Shown here piece by piece: positions 27,909 to 35,981 of a stretch of DNA of 64,000 bases. Location of the stretch: positions 248,001 through 312,000 of the forward strand of contig VGZA01000001.1 of assembly GCA_016872775.1 (NCBI GenBank), in the 5' to 3' direction. A program made the position numbers and the translations under genes. The notes below the pieces were generated by a model, which was not told where the DNA came from, ran no database searches, and was given only the letters and a program-made list of their open reading frames with translations. Positions within the stretch are counted from its first letter, which is position 1; every line of letters starts with the position of its first letter. The DNA comes from Planctomycetota bacterium (GTDB taxonomy: Bacteria > Planctomycetota > Planctomycetia > Pirellulales > Pirellulaceae).

Positions 27909-30900
27909 TGTCTGCGTTTCGTCCCTTGATCATTCGAGCGTCCGCGGGAACGGGCAAGACATTTCAGTTGTCCAACCGCTATTTGTACCTGCTGTTCCGT
28001 GGCGTGGGTCCCGAGACGATCCTGGCGACCACTTTCACGCGCAAAGCCGCCGGGGAAATCCTCGACCGGGTTGTCGAGCGGTTGGCCCAAGCGGCCGCGA
28101 CGGACGAATCGGCTGCGGCTCTGGCGGAGCAACTCAAAGACGCGTCGGTAACTCGCGCGCGGTGTGTCGAAATGTTGATCGCAATGTTGCGCAACCTGCA
28201 TCGGCTGCGCATCAGCACGATGGACAGTCTGTTCGCGCATCTGGCCACCAGCCACTCGCTCGAACTCGGATTGCCGCCCGGTTGGGAAATCCTGGACGAC
28301 ATCCCCAACGCTCAACTGCGTCGCCGGGCGGTGGAGCAACTGCTGCGGGACGATCCCGACCGCGACATCGCCCGGCTATTGCACTTGATGGCGCAGGGCG
28401 ATGTGAACCGCTCGGTCAGTCAGTTATTGCAGGACACGGTCCGCGAGCTGTACGCGGTCTTCCTGGAAACCGAAGCGGAGGCATGGAATCAGTTCCCGGC
28501 CTGGTCCGCGCTCTCCGCGGAGGAACTCGATCGAGTCGTCGAGTCATTGCAGGCGGAATCGTACGACCGGGACAGCCGCATGACGAAGGCGCGGAACGAG
28601 GATCTGGTCCGATTCCGTGAGGAGGATTGGGAAGCGTTCATCGGCAAGGGGCTGGCGGCCAAGGTCATCGACGGCGATCCGCGGTACCACAAAAAGCCGA
28701 TCCCAGAGTCGTCGGTCGAACTTTACGGATTACTAATCCGGCATGCGCGGGGCTTGGTCGTCGGCCGGCTGTCGGCGCAGACGAAGGCAACGTATGACAT
28801 GCTGGCCCGGTTCCACAAAATATTTGTGGCGTTGAAATTGGACGAGGGGCGACTGCGGTTCGAGGACGTGACGCGGATTCTGGCGCAGGGTTTGAGTGAC
28901 TCGAATGCCCTCGCGGGCTTCGATTTCCGCCTGGACGCGAGCGTCGCTCATGTGCTGCTCGACGAATTCCAGGACACTTCGCTGCCTCAATGGCAGGCGA
29001 TTCGACCGTTCGCCGCGCGCGCCGTAATCAACTCGGACGATTCACCGCGCTCGGCGACGGCCGCTGGCGGAGCGGGACCAGCCGAGGCAACATCCGAGCC
29101 GCCGCGTGGTTCCTTTTTCTGCGTCGGCGATGAGAAGCAGGCGATCTATGCCTGGCGGGGTGGCCGGGCGGAGATCTTCGCGGCCTTGGAAAGCGAGATC
29201 CCCGGGGTCGATCGAGCGACCTTGGCGGAGAGTTTCCGTTCGGCTCCGGCGGTCATCGAGACGGTAAATCGCGTTTTTGAACGGCTCCCGCGGCACAACC
29301 ACCTGGAGCGATTCGAGTCGCACGTGCGGACCTGGTGCGAAGCGGTACCGCGACACACGACCGCGCATCGGGATCGCGCCGGCTACGTGACCCTGGAGTC
29401 GGCCCCGCGCGCCGACGAGTCCACGTTCCAGGTCGCACGGACTCTAGCCCATGCCGCGGATCGTATCGCTTCCCTGGTGGCGGCGTCGCCCGGACGATCG
29501 GTCGGCGTCCTGGCGCGCAAGAACGAAGCCGTGGCGCGCTTAATTTACGAATTGCGACAACGGGGCGTCGCCGCCAGCGAGGAGGGCGGCAATCCGCTCA
29601 CCGACTCCGTCGCCGTTCAGACAATCCTGTCGTTGCTGCATCTCGCAGACCACCCGGGAGACACGGTGTCGCGGTTTCATCTGGCGCATTCGCCGCTGGG
29701 GCCGATCCTGAAGTTCACCGATCATCAGGACAACGCAGGAGCCGCGCGGCTCGCAATCCATGTTCGCCGCTCGCTGCTCGAGCAGGGATACGGTCCGACG
29801 ATCGCGCGATGGACGAGCGAACTGCGGCCCCAGTTAGGTCCACGTGACTACCAGCGCATGGAGCAACTTGTCGAACTGGCGTACGGCTACCAGTCCGCGG
29901 CAACACTGCGAACGACAGAATTCGTTCGCCACATTGAAAGCGAACGGGTCGCCGATCCCCTGGTCGCCCCGGTTCGCGTGATGACCGTGCATCAGTCCAA
30001 GGGGCTGCAGTTCGACATCGTCGTACTCCCCGACCTCGACAGTTCGGCGACCGGACAACCAGCGACCTTCGTGACGCATCAGTCACACCCCACGAAGCCG
30101 GTCGATCGGGTTTGCCTCTACCGCAACGCCTCCGTCCAAAAACTGCTGCCGCATGACATCCGTGAGATGTTCGAGGAAGAGGACCGCAAGCAGATCAGCG
30201 AATCGCTGTGCGTGCTGTATGTCGCCATTACGCGCGCGATCCACGCGTTACATATGGTGATCGCTCCCTCCAAAAACTCGGAAACGAACCTGCCACGTTC
30301 CCATGCGGGCTTTCTTCGCGCTGCGCTCATCGAATCGGGGCTGGCGCCACCCGGTGAATTGCTGTACCAGGAGGGGGATCCGGACTGGCACAAGCGCACG
30401 GTGGTTCCGCCACAAACGATCCTCGTGCCGCAGGCGCGCCCGGAGATCACTCTCCGGCCGCTCCCCGACCATCGTCGGCGCGGGAGAGAGCGAACCGCGC
30501 CCTCCGGACTGGAATCGGGCGACCAGCAGGCGGTCGTCGATGCGCTGCGGACCGGCAACGCTTCCGGACGCCAATTCGGAACTCTTATCCACGCATGGTT
30601 CGAACAAATCGGCTGGTTGCCCAATGACCTTCCGACCGATGGCCAACTGCGCCGTATTGCGGAAGAACAAGAAGCGAGCGAGTTGAATGTCGAGGATTGC
30701 CTGCGGCGTTTTCAGCAGTTTCTGGGAAGCCCGTCCACGACAAAACTGCTGACGAAAAGCGACTACCTCACGGGGTTCGCCCAACGCGCATTGGATTCAG
30801 CGATCCAAGCGGCGGAGTTACGCGTCGATGTCGAACGCGAATATCCGTTCGCGGTGCAACAGGAAAATCAACTGCTGACCGGATTCGTGGATCGCTTGTT

Positions 30901-31126
30901 GTTAATCTATCAGGGCAATCGCCTGCTGGCGGCCGACATCGTCGACTACAAGACCGACACGATCGACCCGTCCGACCCGCGTGCCTTGCAGGCGGCAAAG
31001 GAGAGATACCGGCCCCAGCAGCAAGCATATCGCAGCGCGATCGCGCAAGTTTTCCAGTTGCCCACGACCCAGGTCCACGCAAGCCTGTTGTTCGTCACCG
31101 CCGGCGTCGAGGTGCCGATCGCCTGA
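27908..31126 (+). CDS. AddA-like UvrD-type helicase/exonuclease
   Basis: 1072 residues. SF1 DNA helicase with motif I RASAGTGKTFQL (Walker A Lys17, Thr18), motif II LLDEFQDTSLPQW, motif III SFFCVGDEKQAIYAWRGG, motif V VMTVHQSKGLQFDIVVLPD and motif VI LYVAITRA. A C-terminal RecB-type nuclease follows: LLTGFVDRLLLI then ADIVDYKTDT. It should form the active motor-nuclease of an AddAB-type recombination complex with the overlapping upstream gene. Start ATG 27908 is fixed by the one-base TGATG overlap. The end is 37 bases from the convergent hydroxyproline cluster. Confidence 0.88.
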   Translation: MSAFRPLIIRASAGTGKTFQLSNRYLYLLFRGVGPETILATTFTRKAAGEILDRVVERLAQAAATDESAAALAEQLKDASVTRARCVEMLIAMLRNLHRLRISTMDSLFAHLATSHSLELGLPPGWEILDDIPNAQLRRRAVEQLLRDDPDRDIARLLHLMAQGDVNRSVSQLLQDTVRELYAVFLETEAEAWNQFPAWSALSAEELDRVVESLQAESYDRDSRMTKARNEDLVRFREEDWEAFIGKGLAAKVIDGDPRYHKKPIPESSVELYGLLIRHARGLVVGRLSAQTKATYDMLARFHKIFVALKLDEGRLRFEDVTRILAQGLSDSNALAGFDFRLDASVAHVLLDEFQDTSLPQWQAIRPFAARAVINSDDSPRSATAAGGAGPAEATSEPPRGSFFCVGDEKQAIYAWRGGRAEIFAALESEIPGVDRATLAESFRSAPAVIETVNRVFERLPRHNHLERFESHVRTWCEAVPRHTTAHRDRAGYVTLESAPRADESTFQVARTLAHAADRIASLVAASPGRSVGVLARKNEAVARLIYELRQRGVAASEEGGNPLTDSVAVQTILSLLHLADHPGDTVSRFHLAHSPLGPILKFTDHQDNAGAARLAIHVRRSLLEQGYGPTIARWTSELRPQLGPRDYQRMEQLVELAYGYQSAATLRTTEFVRHIESERVADPLVAPVRVMTVHQSKGLQFDIVVLPDLDSSATGQPATFVTHQSHPTKPVDRVCLYRNASVQKLLPHDIREMFEEEDRKQISESLCVLYVAITRAIHALHMVIAPSKNSETNLPRSHAGFLRAALIESGLAPPGELLYQEGDPDWHKRTVVPPQTILVPQARPEITLRPLPDHRRRGRERTAPSGLESGDQQAVVDALRTGNASGRQFGTLIHAWFEQIGWLPNDLPTDGQLRRIAEEQEASELNVEDCLRRFQQFLGSPSTTKLLTKSDYLTGFAQRALDSAIQAAELRVDVEREYPFAVQQENQLLTGFVDRLLLIYQGNRLLAADIVDYKTDTIDPSDPRALQAAKERYRPQQQAYRSAIAQVFQLPTTQVHASLLFVTAGVEVPIA

Positions 31127-31163
31127 GGTAGGCTGGGTCGGTCGACGCTTCCGGAGGCCCCAA

Positions 31164-32423
31164 CTACAGAAATCGCTGCGGCGAGAATGGGCCAGCGTCG
31201 ATGTGCGTCGATTGGCCGGCCATCAGTTCCGCGATGAGCTTGCCGGTCGCTGTTGCCAGGCTCATTCCGAGCATGTTGTGCCCCGTCGCGAGATAGGCGT
31301 TCGCCAGCCTTGGCGTTCGCCCGATGATCGGTAAACTGTCCCAGGTCATCGGACGCCAGCCGTACCAGGTTTGAAGTTCGCCGGTCGGCGAAGACGCCGT
31401 GAGATAGTGCGAGGCCGAATCGCGCAGCTGCTGGATCCGATGAGCGGGGATGCTGCTGTCGAATCCGGCGAATTCCATCATCGACCCCAGGCGGTAACCC
31501 TGTTCGAAAGGCGAGACTCCGACACGGTGCTCGGGGAATAACATCGGATAGAGCGGGCATGGCGTGGGACGCGACATTGTTACCGAATAGCCTTTGCCCT
31601 GTTCGATCGGGATCGGACATTCCAGTTCCGTCGACAGCCGCGAACTCCAGGCACCTGTGGCGATCACGAAGCGGTCCGCTGTCATGGCCCCCTGCGAAGT
31701 GACGATGCGCGCGATACGGCCGTTCGACTTTTCCAGACGCTGTAATTCACATCGCTCCAGGAATGTCACTCCCCGTTCTTTGAGCCGCTTTGACCAGCTT
31801 GCGTTAAGCAGATCGGGGCGGAGCGACGTGTCGTTCGCGTAGTGAAAGGCTCCGGCCAATCCGGCCTTTAACGCCGGATCGAATTGAATCAGATCGCGCC
31901 CTTCGATACGCCGGGCAATCACGCCGAAATGGTCCGTCAACAGCCGATCCGTTTTTGCGAATTCCTCCATCCCATGCTCCGTCCGCAGGACATAAAGCAG
32001 GCCGGTCTCTTTCCACTCGCACTGGAAACGTTCCTCGGCGATCAACCGTTTGTATTCCCGCATCGAGGCGTCGAGAATCGCTTGAAGATGCCGGCCGGCG
32101 GCGAGCATTTGACGTTGATTGCAACGGCTGGCAAATTGCCACATCCATTTCAGTAACGCCGGGCTGAAGCGTGGCTTCACGCGAAAAGCGGCGTGGGGAT
32201 TGAACAGTGATTTCAGAGCGGTGCCAATCGCTCCCGGTTCCGTCAGCGGCATGACATGGCTGGGGCAAATGTAGCCACAATTACCGTACGAGCATGCGCC
32301 GCCGATCGTACCTTGATCGATCACCGTCACTTGCAGACCGGCCGCATTCAGGTAATGGGCACAGGCGATCCCGATGATACCCGATCCAACGACGATCACG
32401 TCAGGCTGTCTGGAGGAGGTCAC
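31164..32423 (-). CDS. FAD-dependent oxidoreductase, probable D-hydroxyproline dehydrogenase
   Basis: 419 residues from GTG 32423, which overlaps the racemase stop by four bases (GTGA); the longer ORF to 32693 lies inside the racemase gene. DadA/glycine-oxidase fold: FAD-binding VIVVGSGIIGIACAHYL at the N-terminus, RFVIATGAWSSRL, and a C-terminal YGWRPMTWDSLPIIGRTP with ATGHNMLGMSLATATGKLIAELM. Family knowledge: such enzymes next to hydroxyproline 2-epimerase oxidise cis-4-hydroxy-D-proline to 1-pyrroline-4-hydroxy-2-carboxylate. The gene context (racemase and DapA-like lyase) supports that role; a general D-amino-acid dehydrogenase cannot be excluded. Last gene of the cluster. Confidence 0.87.
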   Translation of the reverse strand: MTSSRQPDVIVVGSGIIGIACAHYLNAAGLQVTVIDQGTIGGACSYGNCGYICPSHVMPLTEPGAIGTALKSLFNPHAAFRVKPRFSPALLKWMWQFASRCNQRQMLAAGRHLQAILDASMREYKRLIAEERFQCEWKETGLLYVLRTEHGMEEFAKTDRLLTDHFGVIARRIEGRDLIQFDPALKAGLAGAFHYANDTSLRPDLLNASWSKRLKERGVTFLERCELQRLEKSNGRIARIVTSQGAMTADRFVIATGAWSSRLSTELECPIPIEQGKGYSVTMSRPTPCPLYPMLFPEHRVGVSPFEQGYRLGSMMEFAGFDSSIPAHRIQQLRDSASHYLTASSPTGELQTWYGWRPMTWDSLPIIGRTPRLANAYLATGHNMLGMSLATATGKLIAELMAGQSTHIDAGPFSPQRFL

Positions 32424-33412
32424 GAGCCGCTCCCAAAAGCGATGCCATTGCGAAAGGGATCGTCCGGTTGCTGAATCAAGTTCGCCTCGGCGCACACGTA
32501 AGCACGCCCCGACACCGTGGGGATAATCCGGCCGTTTTCGTCGTGGCGATACGAGGCGGAAAAGCGACTGCCGATAATGCTCTCCTGGACCCAGGACGCG
32601 CCCGGTTCGAGTTTGCCATCGGCGGCAAGGCAGGCGAGTTTCGCGCTGGTACCGGTTCCGCAAGGCGAGCGATCGAAAGCGCCGCCGGGACAATAGACAA
32701 AGTTGCGGCTGTTCGCTGCCGCCGACTGCGCCGGGCCGAAGAATTCGACGTGGTCGATTTCCGCGTCATCGATTCCCGTAATCCGCTGCTGTCGCAAGGC
32801 GATCCGAATTTGATGGGCCGCATCGTTCAAAGCACGGATGTTGTCGGCGGTCAGTGGAAACGGTGATTCCTCAACAAGAAAGAACCAATTCCCTCCCCAG
32901 GCAATGTCGCCGAAAACGGTGCCAAAGGGCGCAACCTGGACAGCCACGCGCGAGCGATAGCGGAAACTGGGCACATTTTCGATGGCGACTTCGTTCGGGG
33001 AGAGCAACCTCACCTCGACGATGCCCACCGGTGTCTCCAGACGATGCGTTCCGATGCCGATCCGGCCGAGGTAGGCGAGCGTCACCGCCACTCCGATCGT
33101 GCCATGTCCACACATTCCCAGAAATCCGGCATTGTTGAAGTAAATCACTCCCGCCGCGCAGGATCGATCGTGCGGTTCGCAAATCAGCGCGCCGACCAAT
33201 GCCTCGGATCCGCGAGGCTCGAGAATCACGGCTCGGCGAAAGTCATCCGCCGTCGCGCGAAATCGCCGCAAGCGTTCGGCGAGCGGCCCAGGCCCCAGGT
33301 CGGGACCACCGCTCAGAACTACCCGCGTCGGTTCGCCCTCCGTGTGCGAATCGACCACGCGGATTCCGGAGCAGGCCTCGTTCAATTGTCCGCTCCCGGC
33401 CATCGGCTCCAC
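32420..33412 (-). CDS. Proline racemase family, probable 4-hydroxyproline 2-epimerase
   Basis: 330 residues. Both catalytic cysteines of the proline racemase/hydroxyproline epimerase fold are present: Cys101 in MCGHGTIGVA and Cys251 in DRSPCGTGTSAK; trans-3-hydroxyproline dehydratases would have Thr in the second position or Ser in the first. It should interconvert trans-4-hydroxy-L-proline and cis-4-hydroxy-D-proline in the cytoplasm. The start ATG 33412 overlaps the DapA-like gene by 31 bases; a second ATG at 33403 is also possible. It overlaps the FAD oxidoreductase by four bases, so the two are probably translated as a unit. Confidence 0.9.
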   Translation of the reverse strand: MEPMAGSGQLNEACSGIRVVDSHTEGEPTRVVLSGGPDLGPGPLAERLRRFRATADDFRRAVILEPRGSEALVGALICEPHDRSCAAGVIYFNNAGFLGMCGHGTIGVAVTLAYLGRIGIGTHRLETPVGIVEVRLLSPNEVAIENVPSFRYRSRVAVQVAPFGTVFGDIAWGGNWFFLVEESPFPLTADNIRALNDAAHQIRIALRQQRITGIDDAEIDHVEFFGPAQSAAANSRNFVYCPGGAFDRSPCGTGTSAKLACLAADGKLEPGASWVQESIIGSRFSASYRHDENGRIIPTVSGRAYVCAEANLIQQPDDPFRNGIAFGSGS

Positions 33413-34326
33413 CAGTTTTTAAAAAGTTGCCATTGTTGCCGCGCGAATTCACGCTGCGTCGGGCTGAGTACGTCCGTCTCGTTGAAGTTCAGCTCGAACG
33501 CAGGATTACCCTCCAACACCAACAGGTACTTATAGTACAGCACCAGATCCGGGCCCTCGTCAAACTTCGAGAGCACGTGCAGTGCCTCGTCGAGTTCCAG
33601 GGCGCGCTGTCTTGCGACCGCGTCGCCGGCGGCGGCCTGTTCACACAGGGCGATCAGGCGCAGTACCTGCCTGGGCAGCGCGTTGCCGATCCCGGTGATC
33701 GCGCCCACCGCGCCGCAACGCACGAAACCATGAAAGACCTGCGTGTCGACGCCGACCATCAACGCGAGTTCGGGATCACCACTGGTGATAAATTCGGCGG
33801 CATAGCTCAGGGATTCCGCCCCGCCAAACTCTTTGAATCCGACCAGGTTTCGATGTTCGCTGCGCAGCTGCTTGAATAGTTCGGCCCGGGTCTGAAAACC
33901 ATAGTAAGGGCTGTTATAGATGACCGCCGGCAGGTCGCCGCCCGCCTGCAGAACCGCGGAAAAGTGCGCGTATTGAGCCGACGGAGCGGTGCCACGCGAA
34001 AGCAACCGCGGGATCAGCATCAGACCGGCCGCTCCCACCTTCTTCGCGTGCGCGGCATGTTCCGCCGCGCGTCTCGGATTCTGAGCTCCCGTGCCGACGA
34101 CGACCGGTATTCCCGCCTCGACCAGCCGCCGCACACCTTCCTGCCGCTGCTCGTCGGTGAGCAGCGGCCAGTCCCCCATCGATCCGCAGTAGACGACCGC
34201 GCGCATTCCGGCGTCGATCAGTTCCCGCGCTTTGCGCACAAGCCCCTCGTAGTTCGCCGAACGGTCCGCGAAGCATGGCGTCATCAGCGCCGGCATGCAG
34301 CCATGAAAAACATCCGAAGACGACAT
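33382..34326 (-). CDS. DapA/NAL family lyase, probable 1-pyrroline-4-hydroxy-2-carboxylate deaminase
   Basis: 314 residues, TIM barrel of the dihydrodipicolinate synthase family. The Schiff-base lysine is Lys165 in LVGFKEFGG and the proton-relay tyrosine is Tyr137 in VIYNSPYYG. Family knowledge: in hydroxyproline operons the DapA-like member (LhpC type) converts 1-pyrroline-4-hydroxy-2-carboxylate to 2-oxoglutarate semialdehyde and ammonia. The overlap with the racemase gene supports that assignment, though sequence alone cannot rule out another aldolase. A semialdehyde dehydrogenase to finish the pathway is not seen in this window. Confidence 0.86.
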   Translation of the reverse strand: MSSSDVFHGCMPALMTPCFADRSANYEGLVRKARELIDAGMRAVVYCGSMGDWPLLTDEQRQEGVRRLVEAGIPVVVGTGAQNPRRAAEHAAHAKKVGAAGLMLIPRLLSRGTAPSAQYAHFSAVLQAGGDLPAVIYNSPYYGFQTRAELFKQLRSEHRNLVGFKEFGGAESLSYAAEFITSGDPELALMVGVDTQVFHGFVRCGAVGAITGIGNALPRQVLRLIALCEQAAAGDAVARQRALELDEALHVLSKFDEGPDLVLYYKYLLVLEGNPAFELNFNETDVLSPTQREFARQQWQLFKNWWSRWPGADN

Positions 34327-34472
34327 CAGGCAGGCCCTTTCAAGCTAAGTAAAGAATCCGAGCGGCGGTCATCGTCCCACGGATGGCGATCGAATGGAAC
34401 CAGGGCCGCCGATAGCAATATCCCCATTATTTCCTGGTACATCCAGGGGGCTGGATCGGCAAGCGAATGAGC

Positions 34473-35981
34473 TCACTGGCGCGCGGGAATCTCATTCACC
34501 GTGTAATACGCATTGCGATGCAGCAGCTCTTCCTCGTCGCGCGATCGCAGACCGCCCAGGTCGAACTCGTAGACGAAACCTCGGTCGAGTTTTTCCAAGG
34601 TGAGTCTTGCCGAAAGTCCATCTTCCGCAAGCGCAACCGCTTGGACGGCCGCCTTGTGCCGCTCGATCTCCGGGCCGCCGTAACCGGCGTGGTAAGGGTG
34701 CGTAAACGCCGAAATCCGATAGGAGTCGGTGCTGCATCCGGTGGCTCGATCCACCGCTTTGGTAAACGTGACATGGAACCCGTCCGGCGTAATCGTGACA
34801 CGGTTGATCTCAAACGGCATCTTGCCGCTCCATTCGACCCGCTCCAGGGCAAATGGCTTGATACCTCGAACCGGCCAGCCTCGGTTCGTCCCACCGCACA
34901 GCAGTTTGCCGCCGGGAGTGAATTCCACGTTGAGAATGCCGGTCGAAAGCCCTTCGCGAAACGGATAGCAGGCGCCTTGCCAGACGTCGTTGATCTTCTC
35001 CGTCGTGGCGCGCATCAGGATCGAGAGTGTGTAGTCGCCCAGGAACAGTTGATCCTCGAAGGGGCCAAATTTGCCTTGCGTTCGATTGACGCTGAATGCG
35101 GTGATTGACCGCCCCATGCGAATGTAGGGAAACACCACGGCATAAGGAACCAATTGTCGCACACGGTTCCGTTCCGCCGCGATGCGGCCGCCCGAGTTTG
35201 GCATCTCCGGCTCCGGACCCAACTCGGGCGAGTAGGGGTACCAATGAAAACTCGCGGGGTGACCGTGAAAACTACTCGCAGAAACCGCTTTCAAACTGCA
35301 CGAACAGTTCCACGGTCCCTGACTCTCCACATAGAACAGCGCGCCGTGCTCGTCGAAGCCGATCCCGCCCGGACTACGCAAACCGGTGGCGAATGCCGTG
35401 CTCGTTCCAGCGGATGTGACTTTCATGATGAAACCGCGGTTCAAGGCGTGCGAATAATAGGACTCCGATAGACCAAGTGCCACGTACTGGTTTCCATCAG
35501 CATCGGGCTTCGAGCCGAACGCATATTCGTGGTAATTCGCGTATCCCCATGCATCCGAGATCGTCTCAAAGCGATCGGCCAGGCCGTCGCCATCCGAGTC
35601 GCTGACGCGTGTCAACTCGCAGCTCTGCGTGACCCGGAAAGCGTTGTCCTTCCATGCCAGCCCGAAAATTTCGTCCAGCCCCGAGGCGAAACGATGGAAT
35701 GACGGGAGCGGCTTGGACGCATCGATACCATCGATCAAGAAGATCTCGCCATGCCGCGTTCCTACGGCGATACGTCCGTCCGGCAATACGGCAAAAGCAC
35801 CCGCTTCAATGATCGTGTCCTTCGGCATCGGAGTGTTGACGATCGGGTAATACTCCCTTTCGCGTTCCTCCGTTCCCCAACGATCGCCAACCTCCTCGCC
35901 GCGCAGCACACCGACCGCGCCGATCGTGGACAGTATCAGCAGACAGAGGAGTTGCAGGCGATTACTTCGAAACTGCTTCAT
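34473..35981 (-). CDS. Secreted beta-propeller glucose/sorbosone dehydrogenase-like protein
   Basis: 502 residues with a signal peptide (LQLLCLLILSTIGAVGVLRG). The body shows propeller-blade repeats such as FAVLPDGRIAVGTRHGEIFLID and SPGGIGFDEHGALFYVESQG, plus a calcium-binding-like DSDGDGLADRFE. This resembles PVC-group sorbosone dehydrogenase/L-sorbosone-type propellers that occur beside c-type cytochromes. It overlaps the multi-haem cytochrome gene by 20 bases, so the two are coupled. Substrate unknown; a periplasmic dehydrogenase donating electrons to the cytochrome is an inference. Confidence 0.8.
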   Translation of the reverse strand: MKQFRSNRLQLLCLLILSTIGAVGVLRGEEVGDRWGTEEREREYYPIVNTPMPKDTIIEAGAFAVLPDGRIAVGTRHGEIFLIDGIDASKPLPSFHRFASGLDEIFGLAWKDNAFRVTQSCELTRVSDSDGDGLADRFETISDAWGYANYHEYAFGSKPDADGNQYVALGLSESYYSHALNRGFIMKVTSAGTSTAFATGLRSPGGIGFDEHGALFYVESQGPWNCSCSLKAVSASSFHGHPASFHWYPYSPELGPEPEMPNSGGRIAAERNRVRQLVPYAVVFPYIRMGRSITAFSVNRTQGKFGPFEDQLFLGDYTLSILMRATTEKINDVWQGACYPFREGLSTGILNVEFTPGGKLLCGGTNRGWPVRGIKPFALERVEWSGKMPFEINRVTITPDGFHVTFTKAVDRATGCSTDSYRISAFTHPYHAGYGGPEIERHKAAVQAVALAEDGLSARLTLEKLDRGFVYEFDLGGLRSRDEEELLHRNAYYTVNEIPARQ

